Origin: Streptococcus infantis
Lineage (GTDB): Bacteria; Bacillota; Bacilli; Lactobacillales; Streptococcaceae
Direction: 5' to 3'
Assembly (NCBI RefSeq): GCF_019929575.1
Contig: NZ_JAHZPU010000001.1
Span: 62,001-126,000, forward strand
DNA: 64,000 nucleotides
Numbering within the stretch: the first letter of the stretch is position 1; each line of letters begins with the position of its first letter. A program made the position numbers and the translations under genes. Below are positions 37,054 to 47,294 of this stretch, in pieces. The notes under the pieces were generated by a model that was given only the letters and a program-made list of their open reading frames with translations, did no database searches and had not been told where the DNA came from.

Positions 37054-37668
37054 CTAGCTTAACAAAGTCCATAGCATGTCAAAGCTGTTGTTTTCAATCA
37101 GGATATACATCCCCAATCCTAAATAAACAACGGCAATAAACCATCTGCTATATTTTTCCAAAGTTTCTCCAACAGAAGGGACTTGTGCCAATTTTTGGGC
37201 AGAAAAAACCAAGAGATAAATCATGACTAGAAAAGTAAGTAAAGCCACTATCAAATTCGTTAAATTTAAGGTAATAAAATATGGGACAAAAACACCAATA
37301 TTGTCAGCACCACAACTTGCAAAAGTAATCATAGCGACTAGAAAAATCAGGTTTTTATCATCTTTGCGCAAACCATCTTTTGCAATAGCTTCTCCATCAG
37401 AATCTCCTAAAAGCAAAACTTTGAGTCCTAGGAAAATTGGAATCAAACCGAGCAAACCTAAAATCTCTTTACTAGGAATATAATTTAAGACAAATGCAAA
37501 AAGTAAACTTAGCAATATTAGACTAACAGAGCCTAGAAATTGTCCTAAATAGATGTTAATGATGTCTTTTCTGCTTTTTCTTTTGGCAAAAAATAACATT
37601 AGGATAATAAGTAAGTCTACGGCTGTCCCAGAATACAGGATTATTGAAGTAACAACATTTTGAACCAT
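37054..37668 (-). CDS. cadD: Cadmium resistance transporter CadD
   Basis: CadD-family proteins give cadmium resistance from the membrane in staphylococci and streptococci. The 204-residue product has five hydrophobic segments (about 6-24, 38-58, 63-80, 108-130 and 140-190). The Cys in TFASCGADN near 115 is the only obvious metal ligand. GAGGTG precedes ATG 37668. It is the first gene of the cadD-cadX operon, with a consensus promoter. Direct repeats on each side mark it as an inserted cassette. Confidence 0.9.
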   Translation of the reverse strand: MVQNVVTSIILYSGTAVDLLIILMLFFAKRKSRKDIINIYLGQFLGSVSLILLSLLFAFVLNYIPSKEILGLLGLIPIFLGLKVLLLGDSDGEAIAKDGLRKDDKNLIFLVAMITFASCGADNIGVFVPYFITLNLTNLIVALLTFLVMIYLLVFSAQKLAQVPSVGETLEKYSRWFIAVVYLGLGMYILIENNSFDMLWTLLS

Positions 37669-37677
37669 AAAACACCT

Positions 37678-37729
37678 CATTCAAATATATTTTTGAATGT
37701 ATTTTAACATTAAACTTTGTAGATGTCAA
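37678..37729 (-). promoter_or_regulatory. cadD-cadX promoter and CadX operator
   Basis: On the minus strand TTGACA (37729-37724) is 17 bp from TAAAAT (37706-37701), a consensus promoter. The palindrome CATTCAAATATATTTTTGAA (37678-37697 on the plus strand, plus TG) lies at the transcription start and matches the imperfect TCAAATAnATATTTGA-type sites of CadC repressors. Confidence 0.75.
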
Positions 37730-37775
37730 CTTCAGCTCCATCAAAATATAGATAAGAAGGTAGTGTACCAAACAT

Positions 37776-37809
37776 TAAAAAGCCCTGCCATCGAAATGAT
37801 AGCAGGGCT
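37776..37809 (-). terminator. Hairpin between cad cassette and rpmG terminator
   Basis: AGCCCTGC pairs with GCAGGGCT, and TTTTT follows on the minus strand. It would stop transcripts that run past the rpmG terminator before they enter the cad promoter. Confidence 0.65.
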
Positions 37810-37840
37810 CAACTTCAATATCCAGATGATATATTTATCT

Positions 37841-37963
37841 AAAAAAGGTAGAGTTTGAACTGAAATATAGTGAAATGTATTGAAATTGAAAAAAAGAAAA
37901 AACGCTTAAAATCAGCGTTTTTCTTATGTATTGATTCGTATTGAATGCTTACTTCACCTCTGT
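37841..37963. repeat. Direct repeat, right copy (rpmG 3' end and terminator)
   Basis: This copy is the native one, because it is continuous with the intact rpmG gene. The shared core includes GAACTGAAATATAGTGAAA, the hairpin AAACGCT/AGCGTTT and TATTGATTCGTATTGAA. Confidence 0.85.
37896..37923 (-). terminator. Terminator of rpmF-rpmG
   Basis: AAACGCT/AGCGTTT hairpin followed by TTTTTC on the minus strand, 26 bp past the rpmG stop. Confidence 0.75.
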
Positions 37964-38098
37964 AAACACAACGTGTTTGCGAAGTTTTGGTGAGTATTTC
38001 TTCAATTGAAGACGGTCTGGAGTGTTACGTTTGTTTTTAGAAGTAAGGTACAAGCGTTCACCAGATTCTTTGTGTTCAAGTGTAATATTTACGCGCAT
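37949..38098 (-). CDS. rpmG: 50S ribosomal protein L33
   Basis: The 49-residue product (start [17 protein letters not shown], end KHVVFTEVK) is full length. It lacks the CxxC zinc motifs, so it is the C-minus (zinc-independent) form of L33, which replaces the zinc form during zinc shortage. It lies 15 bp after rpmF. Its 3' end is duplicated at the far side of the cad cassette. Confidence 0.96.
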
Positions 38099-38113
38099 GG
38101 TATCTCCCTTCTA

Positions 38114-38296
38114 TTATTCAGCTGATGCAGCTTTAGCGATCTTACGTCCTTTATAGTATCCTTTAAGTGATACACGGTGAGAACGTGAGTAATCTCCAGT
38201 AGTTTCGTCAAAGTTTACAGATGGAGCTGTTACTTTGTAGTGTGTACGACGTTTGTTTTTCTTCGCTTTTGAAGTGCGACGTGCAGGTACTGCCAT
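38114..38296 (-). CDS. rpmF: 50S ribosomal protein L32
   Basis: The 60-residue product starts [19 protein letters not shown], the typical L32 N-terminus. It lacks CxxC zinc motifs, as in the zinc-independent form. L32 lies near the subunit's polypeptide tunnel region. It is the first gene of the rpmF-rpmG operon. Confidence 0.96.
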
Positions 38297-38404
38297 TTTG
38301 ATTTCTCCTTTTAAGATATAAATTCAGTTAGGTTTGATTTTCATCAACTTTAATAGTATATCAAAACTTTTTTGTAAAGTAAAGTTACTTGACAAAAAAA
38401 GATA

Positions 38405-38441
38405 AAAAAATTTTCCTATCCAATCTTTTGGATAGGAAAAT
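38405..38441 (-). terminator. Terminator after the SPFH-Arc operon
   Basis: TTTTCCTATCC pairs with GGATAGGAAAA, followed on the minus strand by a T-run, just after the Arc-type gene. Confidence 0.85.
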
Positions 38442-38444
38442 AGA

Positions 38445-38644
38445 TTAAATATCAATCTCGAAGGGTTCATCAATGGTTTCTGAGACGTATTTCCCGTCTT
38501 TTTTTCGTTGTTTGACGCATTCGGTGAGAAGATATTCAATTTGCCCGTTGACTGATCGGAAGTCATCTTCTGCCCATGATGCGAGTGCAGCATATAACTT
38601 ATTCGAGAGTCGAAGGGGAATTTGCTTTTTTTAGCTTCTGCCAT
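38445..38644 (-). pseudogene. Arc-type ribbon-helix-helix protein, frameshifted in a 7-A run
   Basis: ATG 38644 begins MAEAKK, then the coding strand has seven A (38632-38626). One more A would give [20 protein letters not shown] followed by [20 protein letters not shown], a typical Arc/ribbon-helix-helix repressor of 66 residues ending at 38445. As read, the frame diverges after six codons into an unrelated 107-residue string ending near 38324. The start lies one base after the SPFH stop. Options are a true loss, rescue by slippage on the A-run, or a sequence error. Confidence 0.75.
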
Positions 38645-38645
38645 T

Positions 38646-39653
38646 TTAATAAAGGCTTCCTGTATTGACAATTGGTTGTGCATCATGATTGCCACAGAGA
38701 ACGACTAGGAGATTTGAAACCATGGCTGCTTTACGCTCTTCATCTAGTTCAACCAACTCTCCTTCATTGAGACGTTCCAATGCCATTTCAACCATTCCTA
38801 CAGCGCCGTCTACAATCATCTTACGTGCATCGATAATAGCAGATGCTTGTTGACGTTGAAGCATGACAGCAGCAATTTCTGGTGCATAAGCTAGGTATGT
38901 AATACGTGCTTCAAGGATTTCCAAACCAGCATCCTCTACACGACTTTGGATTTCTTCACGAATACGACTAGCTACAATCTCACTAGAACCACGGAGGCTT
39001 CCTTCATCCGCTTGCCCATCACCTGTAGTATCCACATTCGGAGACACATCGTAAGGATAGATGCGGACAATATTACGGAGGGCGCTATCACACTGCAATG
39101 AAAGATATTCTTTATAGTTATCTACGTTGAAGACTGCTTTGGCTGTATCGACAACTCTCCAAGTTACCGCGATTCCGATTTCAACAGGATTTCCCAGACA
39201 ATCGTTAATCTTTTGACGAGAATTACTCAAGGTCATAACTTTGAGAGAAATCTGTTTCTTGCCAATTTCAATATTTACATCATTGCCATTTGATGATTTC
39301 ATCCCTGAAAAAGTAGATTTTGTGCTAACATCACCACTTTGACCGAGTCGAGTGTGGATTGCAGGATTGACTGCTACGCTGAAGGGATTGACAAAGTAAA
39401 AACCAGGTTCTTTGATGGTCCCAGTATAGTTACCAAAGAGGGTCAAAACCAGAGCTTCCTGAGGTTTAACAACTTTTAAACCAGCATGAGCTAGAGCTGA
39501 AATTAAGATTAATAAAAGCCCGATAATAATTCCAAAAATGTTTTCCGAACCAGCACCCATTATAAATATAAGGAAACCAAGTACGAGTGCCAACTCAATG
39601 AGTACCAATGCTACTACACCATTTGGTTTTGAATTGATTAGTTTTTCAGTCAT
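38646..39653 (-). CDS. SPFH domain (band 7/stomatin-like) membrane protein
   Basis: This 335-residue protein has two close hydrophobic segments at the N-terminus (about 14-34 and 40-60), followed by an SPFH domain (about 62-250, with VVKPQEALVLTLFGNYTGT) and an Ala/Glu-rich helical end (AEVMLQRQQASAII region). Such proteins scaffold membrane microdomains. The ATG at 39653 follows GGAGG at eight bases. The Arc-type gene follows with one base between, so the two form one operon. Confidence 0.87.
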   Translation of the reverse strand: MTEKLINSKPNGVVALVLIELALVLGFLIFIMGAGSENIFGIIIGLLLILISALAHAGLKVVKPQEALVLTLFGNYTGTIKEPGFYFVNPFSVAVNPAIHTRLGQSGDVSTKSTFSGMKSSNGNDVNIEIGKKQISLKVMTLSNSRQKINDCLGNPVEIGIAVTWRVVDTAKAVFNVDNYKEYLSLQCDSALRNIVRIYPYDVSPNVDTTGDGQADEGSLRGSSEIVASRIREEIQSRVEDAGLEILEARITYLAYAPEIAAVMLQRQQASAIIDARKMIVDGAVGMVEMALERLNEGELVELDEERKAAMVSNLLVVLCGNHDAQPIVNTGSLY

Positions 39654-39786
39654 CAGAATGACCTCCTGTATTTGATATCTAAATGATATCACTTTAATTT
39701 TAAATGTCAACAAAAATATGCAACCTTTTTTAAGAAGATTTCAATGGTTTGAATTGTCTGAAAATTCAAGAATTTTCTTCTGTTCA

Positions 39787-39809
39787 TTGCTTTTAAAATG
39801 TGCTATAAT
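39787..39809 (+). promoter_or_regulatory. ilvD promoter (extended -10)
   Basis: TGCTATAAT (39801-39809) is an extended -10 element 29 bp before the ilvD start. The -35 region is weak (TTCATT at 39783 with a 15-bp spacer). Confidence 0.55.
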
Positions 39810-39837
39810 GGTAAAAACTGAAATGGGAGGGAACTTA

Positions 39838-41541
39838 ATGACAGAATTAGATAAACGTCACCGCAGTAGCATTTATGACAGCATGGTTAAATCACCAAAT
39901 CGTGCCATGCTTCGTGCGACTGGTATGACAGATAAGGACTTTGAAACACCAATTGTGGGAGTCATTTCGACTTGGGCAGAAAATACACCATGTAATATCC
40001 ACTTGCATGACTTCGGTAAGCTTGCAAAAGAAGGTGTCAAATCTGCTGGTGCTTGGCCGGTTCAATTTGGAACCATTACGGTAGCAGACGGGATTGCCAT
40101 GGGAACGCCTGGTATGCGCTTCTCTCTAACGTCACGTGATATCATTGCGGATTCTATCGAAGCTGCTATGGGCGGTCACAACGTGGATGCCTTTGTGGCT
40201 ATCGGTGGCTGTGATAAGAACATGCCTGGTTCTATGATTGCCATTGCCAATATGGATATCCCAGCTATTTTCGCTTACGGTGGTACTATCGCCCCTGGAA
40301 AACTGGATGGTAAAGACATCGATTTGGTTTCTGTATTTGAAGGAATCGGTAAATGGAACCACGGTGATATGACGGCCGAGGACGTCAAACGCCTCGAATG
40401 TAATGCCTGCCCTGGCCCTGGTGGCTGCGGTGGTATGTATACTGCAAACACTATGGCTACTGCTATAGAAGTTTTGGGGATGAGCTTGCCAGGTTCTTCT
40501 TCTCACCCAGCTGAATCTGCTGACAAGAAAGAAGACATCGAAGCAGCCGGCCGTGCAGTTGTCAAAATGCTTGAACTTGGTATCAAGCCTTCAGATATCT
40601 TGACTCGTGAAGCCTTTGAAGATGCCATTACAGTAACTATGGCTCTGGGTGGTTCTACAAATGCCACTCTTCACTTGCTTGCTATTGCCCACGCAGCTAA
40701 TGTTGACTTGTCACTTGAGGACTTCAATACCATCCAAGAACGTGTGCCTCACTTGGCTGATTTGAAACCTTCTGGTCAGTATGTCTTCCAAGACCTTTAC
40801 GAAGTTGGTGGTGTGCCTGCAGTTATGAAGTACTTGTTGGCAAATGGCTTCCTTCACGGAGACCGCATCACATGTACTGGTAAGACTGTCGCTGAAAACT
40901 TAGCTGACTTTGCAGACCTTACTCCAGGTCAAAAAGTCATCATGCCACTTGAAAATCCTAAACGTGCGGACGGTCCGCTTATCATCTTGAACGGTAATCT
41001 TGCTCCTGATGGTGCAGTTGCCAAGGTGTCAGGTGTTAAGGTTCGTCGTCACGTTGGTCCAGCTAAGGTCTTTGACTCAGAAGAAGATGCTATCCAAGCT
41101 GTTCTGTCAGATAAAATCGTCGATGGCGACGTAGTCGTTGTTCGTTTCGTTGGACCTAAGGGTGGTCCTGGTATGCCTGAGATGCTATCACTTTCATCAA
41201 TGATCGTTGGTAAAGGTCAAGGAGACAAGGTTGCCCTCTTGACAGACGGACGATTCTCTGGTGGTACTTATGGTCTAGTTGTTGGACATATCGCTCCTGA
41301 AGCTCAGGATGGTGGACCAATCGCCTACCTTCGTACAGGTGATATCGTTACCGTTGACCAAGATACCAAAGAAATTTCCATGGCCGTATCCGATGAAGAA
41401 CTTGAAAAACGTAAGGCAGAAACAACCTTGCCACCACTCTATAGCCGTGGTGTCCTCGGTAAATATGCCCATACCGTATCGTCTGCTTCTCGTGGAGCCG
41501 TTACAGATTTCTGGAATATGGAACAATCTGGTAAAAAATAA
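39838..41541 (+). CDS. ilvD: Dihydroxy-acid dehydratase
   Basis: IlvD dehydrates 2,3-dihydroxy-acids to 2-keto-acids in isoleucine and valine synthesis using an iron-sulfur cluster. The 567-residue product has the cluster cysteines in GGCDKNMPG (about 125) and [20 protein letters not shown] (about 190-209). The ATG at 39838 follows GGGAGGG; longer frames upstream are non-coding. No other ilv gene lies next to it, so it is a stand-alone unit with its own promoter and terminator. Confidence 0.97.
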   Translation: MTELDKRHRSSIYDSMVKSPNRAMLRATGMTDKDFETPIVGVISTWAENTPCNIHLHDFGKLAKEGVKSAGAWPVQFGTITVADGIAMGTPGMRFSLTSRDIIADSIEAAMGGHNVDAFVAIGGCDKNMPGSMIAIANMDIPAIFAYGGTIAPGKLDGKDIDLVSVFEGIGKWNHGDMTAEDVKRLECNACPGPGGCGGMYTANTMATAIEVLGMSLPGSSSHPAESADKKEDIEAAGRAVVKMLELGIKPSDILTREAFEDAITVTMALGGSTNATLHLLAIAHAANVDLSLEDFNTIQERVPHLADLKPSGQYVFQDLYEVGGVPAVMKYLLANGFLHGDRITCTGKTVAENLADFADLTPGQKVIMPLENPKRADGPLIILNGNLAPDGAVAKVSGVKVRRHVGPAKVFDSEEDAIQAVLSDKIVDGDVVVVRFVGPKGGPGMPEMLSLSSMIVGKGQGDKVALLTDGRFSGGTYGLVVGHIAPEAQDGGPIAYLRTGDIVTVDQDTKEISMAVSDEELEKRKAETTLPPLYSRGVLGKYAHTVSSASRGAVTDFWNMEQSGKK

Positions 41542-41548
41542 GCAAATC

Positions 41549-41579
41549 AAAAGCAAGCCTCAAAATGGCTTGCTTTTTT
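41549..41579 (+). terminator. ilvD terminator
   Basis: AAAAGCAAGCC pairs with GGCTTGCTTTTTT. It also faces the convergent gene at 41600. Confidence 0.9.
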
Positions 41580-41599
41580 GTCTGTTTCAAAATAGATAA

Positions 41600-41941
41600 C
41601 TATCGTGGAGGTAGTCCTAGAGCTATACGACCGTAGCGGCTGATGCGTGTAATCTTCCAGGCAGGCGACCAGGTAACTTCAACTCTGACATCCTCAATTC
41701 CTTCAATCTGTTTTAATCCAGCTACTATTTCAATGGGTAAACTTTCTGCACAGTCACAGGCAGTATCGGTGAAGGTCATGACAATTGTACAAAGACCAGC
41801 CTCATCCAAATGAATCTCGTAAATCAAGCCAAGATTATAGACATCTAGTTCCACATCTGTATCGTAAATTTTTTCTAGTTTGTCAATGATTTGTTCTCCT
41901 AATGCTAGAGCACGGTCATTGATTTTGATATCTTCTCTCAT
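41600..41941 (-). CDS. MIP18/DUF59 family iron-sulfur assembly protein
   Basis: This 113-residue protein belongs to the MIP18/SufT-like group that helps load iron-sulfur clusters. The family signature appears as DPxxxLDVYNLGLIY-like DTDVELDVYNLGLIYEI (about 28-44), and the cysteine pair is in FTDTACDCAESLP (about 62-74). The ATG at 41941 follows GGAGGG. It is convergent with ilvD, itself an iron-sulfur enzyme, but does not share a transcript with it. Confidence 0.87.
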   Translation of the reverse strand: MREDIKINDRALALGEQIIDKLEKIYDTDVELDVYNLGLIYEIHLDEAGLCTIVMTFTDTACDCAESLPIEIVAGLKQIEGIEDVRVEVTWSPAWKITRISRYGRIALGLPPR

Positions 41942-42025
41942 TGCATTCCCTCCATTTGTAAACTGCACCTATTTTCTCATAATTCTGACAATTTGGCAAG
42001 TCTTTCCCAATTCTCTTTACAGCAA

Positions 42026-42052
42026 AAAAGTAGAGACACAATCTCTACTTTT
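42026..42052 (-). terminator. Terminator of the acyltransferase gene
   Basis: AAAAGTAGAGA pairs with TCTCTACTTTT; on the minus strand it is followed by TTTTTT. It lies just past the acyltransferase stop. Confidence 0.85.
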
Positions 42053-42058
42053 GATTGA

Positions 42059-43876
42059 TTATTTTGATTTGACAGATTTATCTGCGAGAGCTTTAACGGC
42101 AGCATTAATGGTTTCTGCGTAAAGTTTTGCTCCTTCATCCTGCTTGGTAGTATCACTACCGAAGTGAACCTGGTCTGTTCCCTTCCAAATATCTGGATGG
42201 TCCTTGGATACTTGGTTCCAATCTGCCAGTGCAATAAATGGATATTTTTGTGCCAGTTCACGCGCATAGCTTGCGTACTGCTCTACATAAGGTTGCGTTT
42301 CCTGTGTTATATCCCCCTCATATGGAGTTACTAAGACAAGTTGATGCCCCTTCGGTAGATTTGTTATCAGTAGATCCAAATCAGCCTTATAATTCTCAGG
42401 ATTATTAACACCTGTAGCAATAACGACTATTTTAGGGAGGACTTTATTCTGACTGCGGTTGAGCATAATAGCATTGGCTTGCTTGGTATTTCTGCTTACT
42501 TGACCATCTGTCTGAGCGTCTGGTAGAACCTCTTTAAGTCCAGGTGTTGCACGCAAGGTTACAGAATCTCCGATGATGGATACACCTTCGGCAATATTGT
42601 AGCGACTTGCTTCTGCTTGATCCGCCATGGTTTTTGTACGGGTAATATTAGTTTGAGCTTGATTGAGGCCATTTACCATCAAATCCGTTTCAAAAGCGCC
42701 TACTTGAGGAGCAATAAGCATCACAATCAGTGTCAGTAAGCTAAGGAAACCAACGCTACCCGCAAAAATTGGTTGAATATGCGGAATTTCTTTTACCTTT
42801 TGCAATAAGCTACTGTTCTTCCCTGCAATGAAAGGTTCAATCACATAGAAAGAAAGGCTTGCAAAGAGATAAGAAAAGATAGTGGTGAGAATCACAGCTG
42901 GTAGATTGCTCATTAACTGAGAGAAAATGATATAAAACGGCCAGTGGAAAAGATAGACGGCATAGCTGGTATCAGCTAAGAAGCTAATTACCTTTGGCTC
43001 TTCAATCGTCGGAGTTTTCTCATGCAAAAGTCGTGCTGCAACGATCATCAGAAGGGCAGCTAAACTTGCCAACAAGAAGCCAAGCAAGTAGGCAAAGAGA
43101 TAATTGAATTTCACGAAGAAGGTCAATAAGAGTAAAACCCCGAGACCAGCTGAAAAAACTAACAAGGTCTGTTTCAAGTCCAAGGTTTGATTCAAACGTT
43201 TGAGAAGAGGTGTCGTATGACGAACCCCTATCAAGGTAGCTAGGACACTACCTAGGAAGAACGGATAAACATGAGTTAGACTTGAAAAGTAAAGCGTTGA
43301 GTAGGAAGAAACAATGAAGCTACCAATAAACATTGAAAGGAAGCTAACAACAAAGGTAGCTGAAGATAGTAGAAAGACCATTCCCCGTAGTTGCCCACCT
43401 GTTTTGGCTTGCTTAGACATGAGCCAAACTGCCAAGCCCCACAAGATATAGTAATGAACTTCAACCGCTAAACTCCAGTTATGAACAAAGAGATGAGGAA
43501 TGAACTGAGATTCATAACTTCCCCCTGTTAACATTTCATAGAAATTGGTCATAAAACCAAGGACACCAGCAATCTGACCACCAATCCCGGCTACATAATC
43601 CTGCCGAACCAAGAAAGTAAAGGGCATAACGACAAGGATCATCAAGACAACTGGTGGAAAAATCCGATAGAAACGTCTCCTGAAAAATCCTAGGATATCA
43701 ATCTTCCCTTTTTGGCCAAATTCTTCTAACAAAAGTGACGTAATTAGGAAACCTGAGAAGGTGAAGAAGACATCAACCCCGAAGAAACCTCCTGGAAAAA
43801 CCGTCTGAAAGAAATGGTACAAGAGTACCAAGAGTAAGCCTGTAATCCTGATCAAGGAAAACCATTTAATACGCAT
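42059..43876 (-). CDS. adr: Membrane acyltransferase with SGNH domain (Adr/OatA-like)
   Basis: This 605-residue protein is built like peptidoglycan O-acetyltransferase OatA (pneumococcal Adr). The N-terminal acyltransferase-3 membrane domain has about ten helices (to about 400; GVDVFFTFSGFLI near 33). The extracytoplasmic SGNH domain has block I IIGDSVTLR (about 452), ATGVNN (about 505) and the DQVHF catalytic pair (about 567). O-acetylation protects the wall against lysozyme. It lies alone between terminators. Confidence 0.88.
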   Translation of the reverse strand: MRIKWFSLIRITGLLLVLLYHFFQTVFPGGFFGVDVFFTFSGFLITSLLLEEFGQKGKIDILGFFRRRFYRIFPPVVLMILVVMPFTFLVRQDYVAGIGGQIAGVLGFMTNFYEMLTGGSYESQFIPHLFVHNWSLAVEVHYYILWGLAVWLMSKQAKTGGQLRGMVFLLSSATFVVSFLSMFIGSFIVSSYSTLYFSSLTHVYPFFLGSVLATLIGVRHTTPLLKRLNQTLDLKQTLLVFSAGLGVLLLLTFFVKFNYLFAYLLGFLLASLAALLMIVAARLLHEKTPTIEEPKVISFLADTSYAVYLFHWPFYIIFSQLMSNLPAVILTTIFSYLFASLSFYVIEPFIAGKNSSLLQKVKEIPHIQPIFAGSVGFLSLLTLIVMLIAPQVGAFETDLMVNGLNQAQTNITRTKTMADQAEASRYNIAEGVSIIGDSVTLRATPGLKEVLPDAQTDGQVSRNTKQANAIMLNRSQNKVLPKIVVIATGVNNPENYKADLDLLITNLPKGHQLVLVTPYEGDITQETQPYVEQYASYARELAQKYPFIALADWNQVSKDHPDIWKGTDQVHFGSDTTKQDEGAKLYAETINAAVKALADKSVKSK

Positions 43877-43962
43877 ACGAGTTTATTCTCCGTTCATTAG
43901 AGTAGTAAAAAAACCATCTAATGTTCATTCCATATTACCTTTATTTTATCAAAAAAAGAAGA

Positions 43963-43988
43963 AAAATCCTAAGAGAAAACTTAGGATT
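43963..43988 (-). terminator. tgt terminator
   Basis: AATCCTAAG pairs with CTTAGGATT, followed on the minus strand by TTTTT, 20 bp after the tgt stop. Confidence 0.75.
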
Positions 43989-44008
43989 CGAGCTTTAGAT
44001 TGATAATC

Positions 44009-45581
<1,573 letters not shown>

Positions 45582-45608
45582 AAAAAACCGCAAGCCTGAG
45601 CCTGCGGT
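45582..45608 (-). terminator. Terminator of the phage late operon
   Basis: ACCGCA and TGCGGT with GGCTCAGGC-type inner pairing form a hairpin followed by TTTTTT on the minus strand, 45 bp past the lysin gene. Confidence 0.85.
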
Positions 45609-45653
45609 AGATACCAATTTTAGAAAAGTCCTCCTTTCCTTTTATTTTTTAAA

Positions 45654-46541
45654 TTATTTAGTAGTAATCAAGCCATCAGGCTCGACTGTGAATTCTGGCT
45701 TGTCTGCCATGCGGCCATCTGGTAAGAGTAGATACCAGCCATCGTTATAGCGAACGAAGCAATCAGACTTCATGTCTCCGTTAGTAGCATCACAATAATA
45801 CCAGTTATCGTAATATTTCACCCAGCCAGTGGCCATAGAGCCATCACGGTTGAAGTAATACCATTTATCATTGATTTTCTTCCAGCTCGTGGCCATGTAG
45901 CCGTCCTTGTCAAACCAGTACCATTTACCGTCTGTGTGCTTGAGCCATTTCTCAGAATACATATACCCTGATTCATCAAAGTAGAACCAAGATTTGTTTT
46001 CTTCGATGTACTCAAATTTATCCTTAGGATATGATCCATTAGCCCGAGCAAACCAGTAACCTTTATCATCCTTTTGCCAGCCTTTTTTAGGAGGCTCAGG
46101 TTGAGCGCTTGAATTGGTCAAACGGTAAATGTAGAAATAAGGCTGACCTGCAAGAACCCAGATATAGTCATGATTATTGACTGTGATACCATTATAACGA
46201 TAATTACAATGAATAATATTATCGCTATCTACAAATATACCAGTATGCCCCCCTGCGCCAGCGCTCGCTCCACGTCTGCCCCAAATAAATACATCCCCAC
46301 GTTGAGCATTACACTCTTGGTTTTCTGCAATAAGCTCATAGCCATTCTTAATAAGCCAGTCATGCTCATACTCTGTATTGACTGCCCAACCAGCTGATGT
46401 AGCTCCTGCGCTTCTTAATGCATAATAGACTGAGCTTGAGCAGTCATAAGAGTCCGGACCGTTACGGTAGTCCATACTATAAGATACTTGACCTTTTCGG
46501 GCTTGCATCCAAGCAATAGCTGCTTCAATGTTTACTGCCAT
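45654..46541 (-). CDS. pal: Phage lysin: N-acetylmuramoyl-L-alanine amidase, Pal-like, choline-binding
   Basis: This 295-residue endolysin closely resembles Pal of pneumococcal phage Dp-1 as I remember it. The N-terminal amidase-5/CHAP-like domain (about 1-145) has the catalytic cysteine in [12 protein letters not shown] (Cys34) and a histidine in GAGGHTGIF. The C-terminal half carries about six choline-binding repeats ([28 protein letters not shown] and similar) that attach it to wall choline. It needs the holin for release. ATG 46541 behind GGAAAGGG gives [11 protein letters not shown]. It starts one base past the holin gene. Confidence 0.95.
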   Translation of the reverse strand: MAVNIEAAIAWMQARKGQVSYSMDYRNGPDSYDCSSSVYYALRSAGATSAGWAVNTEYEHDWLIKNGYELIAENQECNAQRGDVFIWGRRGASAGAGGHTGIFVDSDNIIHCNYRYNGITVNNHDYIWVLAGQPYFYIYRLTNSSAQPEPPKKGWQKDDKGYWFARANGSYPKDKFEYIEENKSWFYFDESGYMYSEKWLKHTDGKWYWFDKDGYMATSWKKINDKWYYFNRDGSMATGWVKYYDNWYYCDATNGDMKSDCFVRYNDGWYLLLPDGRMADKPEFTVEPDGLITTK

Positions 46542-46542
46542 G

Positions 46543-46875
46543 TTACTGCCCTTTCCACGCATCATTCATCTGCTTAACTGCTGACTCGACAAATGTATCA
46601 AGGTCACGGTCGGTCATGCTGATGTTATATTTGCTAAGTTCTGCACGGATTTTAGCTCGTGCTTGCTCCATCTTCTCCTCGCCCTTATAGCCAGTTTCAG
46701 AAGCGACTTGCTCCACGGCATTGACTGCGTTTTTGGCCAAGATTTCGATAATCTTGATGGTCTTTTCTCCACCTTTTTTGACAAGGTAATCCTTGACCGC
46801 TTTGACTGCGATACCAGCTAAAATGACTAGGATGCTGATTGCTCCGTTTAGTAAAATTTCGTTAATCTGTTGCAT
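46543..46875 (-). CDS. Phage holin, LL-H type
   Basis: This 110-residue protein has one N-terminal hydrophobic helix (about 10-28) and a long charged helical domain (to about 110, with [20 protein letters not shown]), the pattern of LL-H-family holins that time host lysis. GGAGG precedes ATG 46875. It overlaps the end of the preceding gene by 14 bp and is followed by the lysin after one base. Confidence 0.87.
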   Translation of the reverse strand: MQQINEILLNGAISILVILAGIAVKAVKDYLVKKGGEKTIKIIEILAKNAVNAVEQVASETGYKGEEKMEQARAKIRAELSKYNISMTDRDLDTFVESAVKQMNDAWKGQ

Positions 46876-47278
46876 TTATATTTTCCTCCACAATTTCCAA
46901 TGCTAGAAATTTTTCATACAATACCTTGATGGCTCCATTGCCACCAAGCTCGATATAACTTTCATAAAGACGAGACAATTCCTCAATCTCATGCTGATTG
47001 GTATTGCCTCGTCTAATTGCTTTTTTTAGGTTTTCTTGCAATCGAAAACGCTGTAATCTTTGAAGACCTTTTCCAATAATGCTCAATCCTTTGCTATTAT
47101 CTTTGCCGATAGTCTCAACATTCGAGACTGTCTTTTCAATAGCACTAATTTTGTCAGATAAGAGACTGATTTGTTTGTCAGTCTCTTTTGTATTCTGTGT
47201 GCTTTTAAAGGAGAAATAGCTAGGAATAATCACGATTAGAATCGGACTCAACTTATCCAAAAATGCTAGTAATTCCAA
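46862..47278 (-). CDS. Phage membrane protein, probable second holin or lysis regulator
   Basis: This 138-residue protein has a single hydrophobic segment at the very N-terminus (about 10-22), followed by coiled-coil-like sequence (LSDKISAIEKTVSNVETIGK). It starts with TTG at 47278. Its position directly upstream of the holin and lysin suggests a role in lysis; Dp-1-like phages carry such a pair. The function is inferred from place and topology. Confidence 0.7.
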   Translation of the reverse strand: MELLAFLDKLSPILIVIIPSYFSFKSTQNTKETDKQISLLSDKISAIEKTVSNVETIGKDNSKGLSIIGKGLQRLQRFRLQENLKKAIRRGNTNQHEIEELSRLYESYIELGGNGAIKVLYEKFLALEIVEENINATD

Positions 47279-47294
47279 TCAGACCACTTCCAAT

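Noticed and set aside
36357-37963. Insertion sequence carrying cadD-cadX
   Set aside because: No transposase or terminal inverted repeats; the repeats are direct and include rpmG codons.
38324-38644. A 107-residue reading frame from the same start as the Arc-type gene, reading as [19 protein letters not shown]
   Set aside because: After six codons its sequence is unlike any protein family, and it runs through the terminator at 38405-38441. The neighbouring frame encodes a clear ribbon-helix-helix protein.
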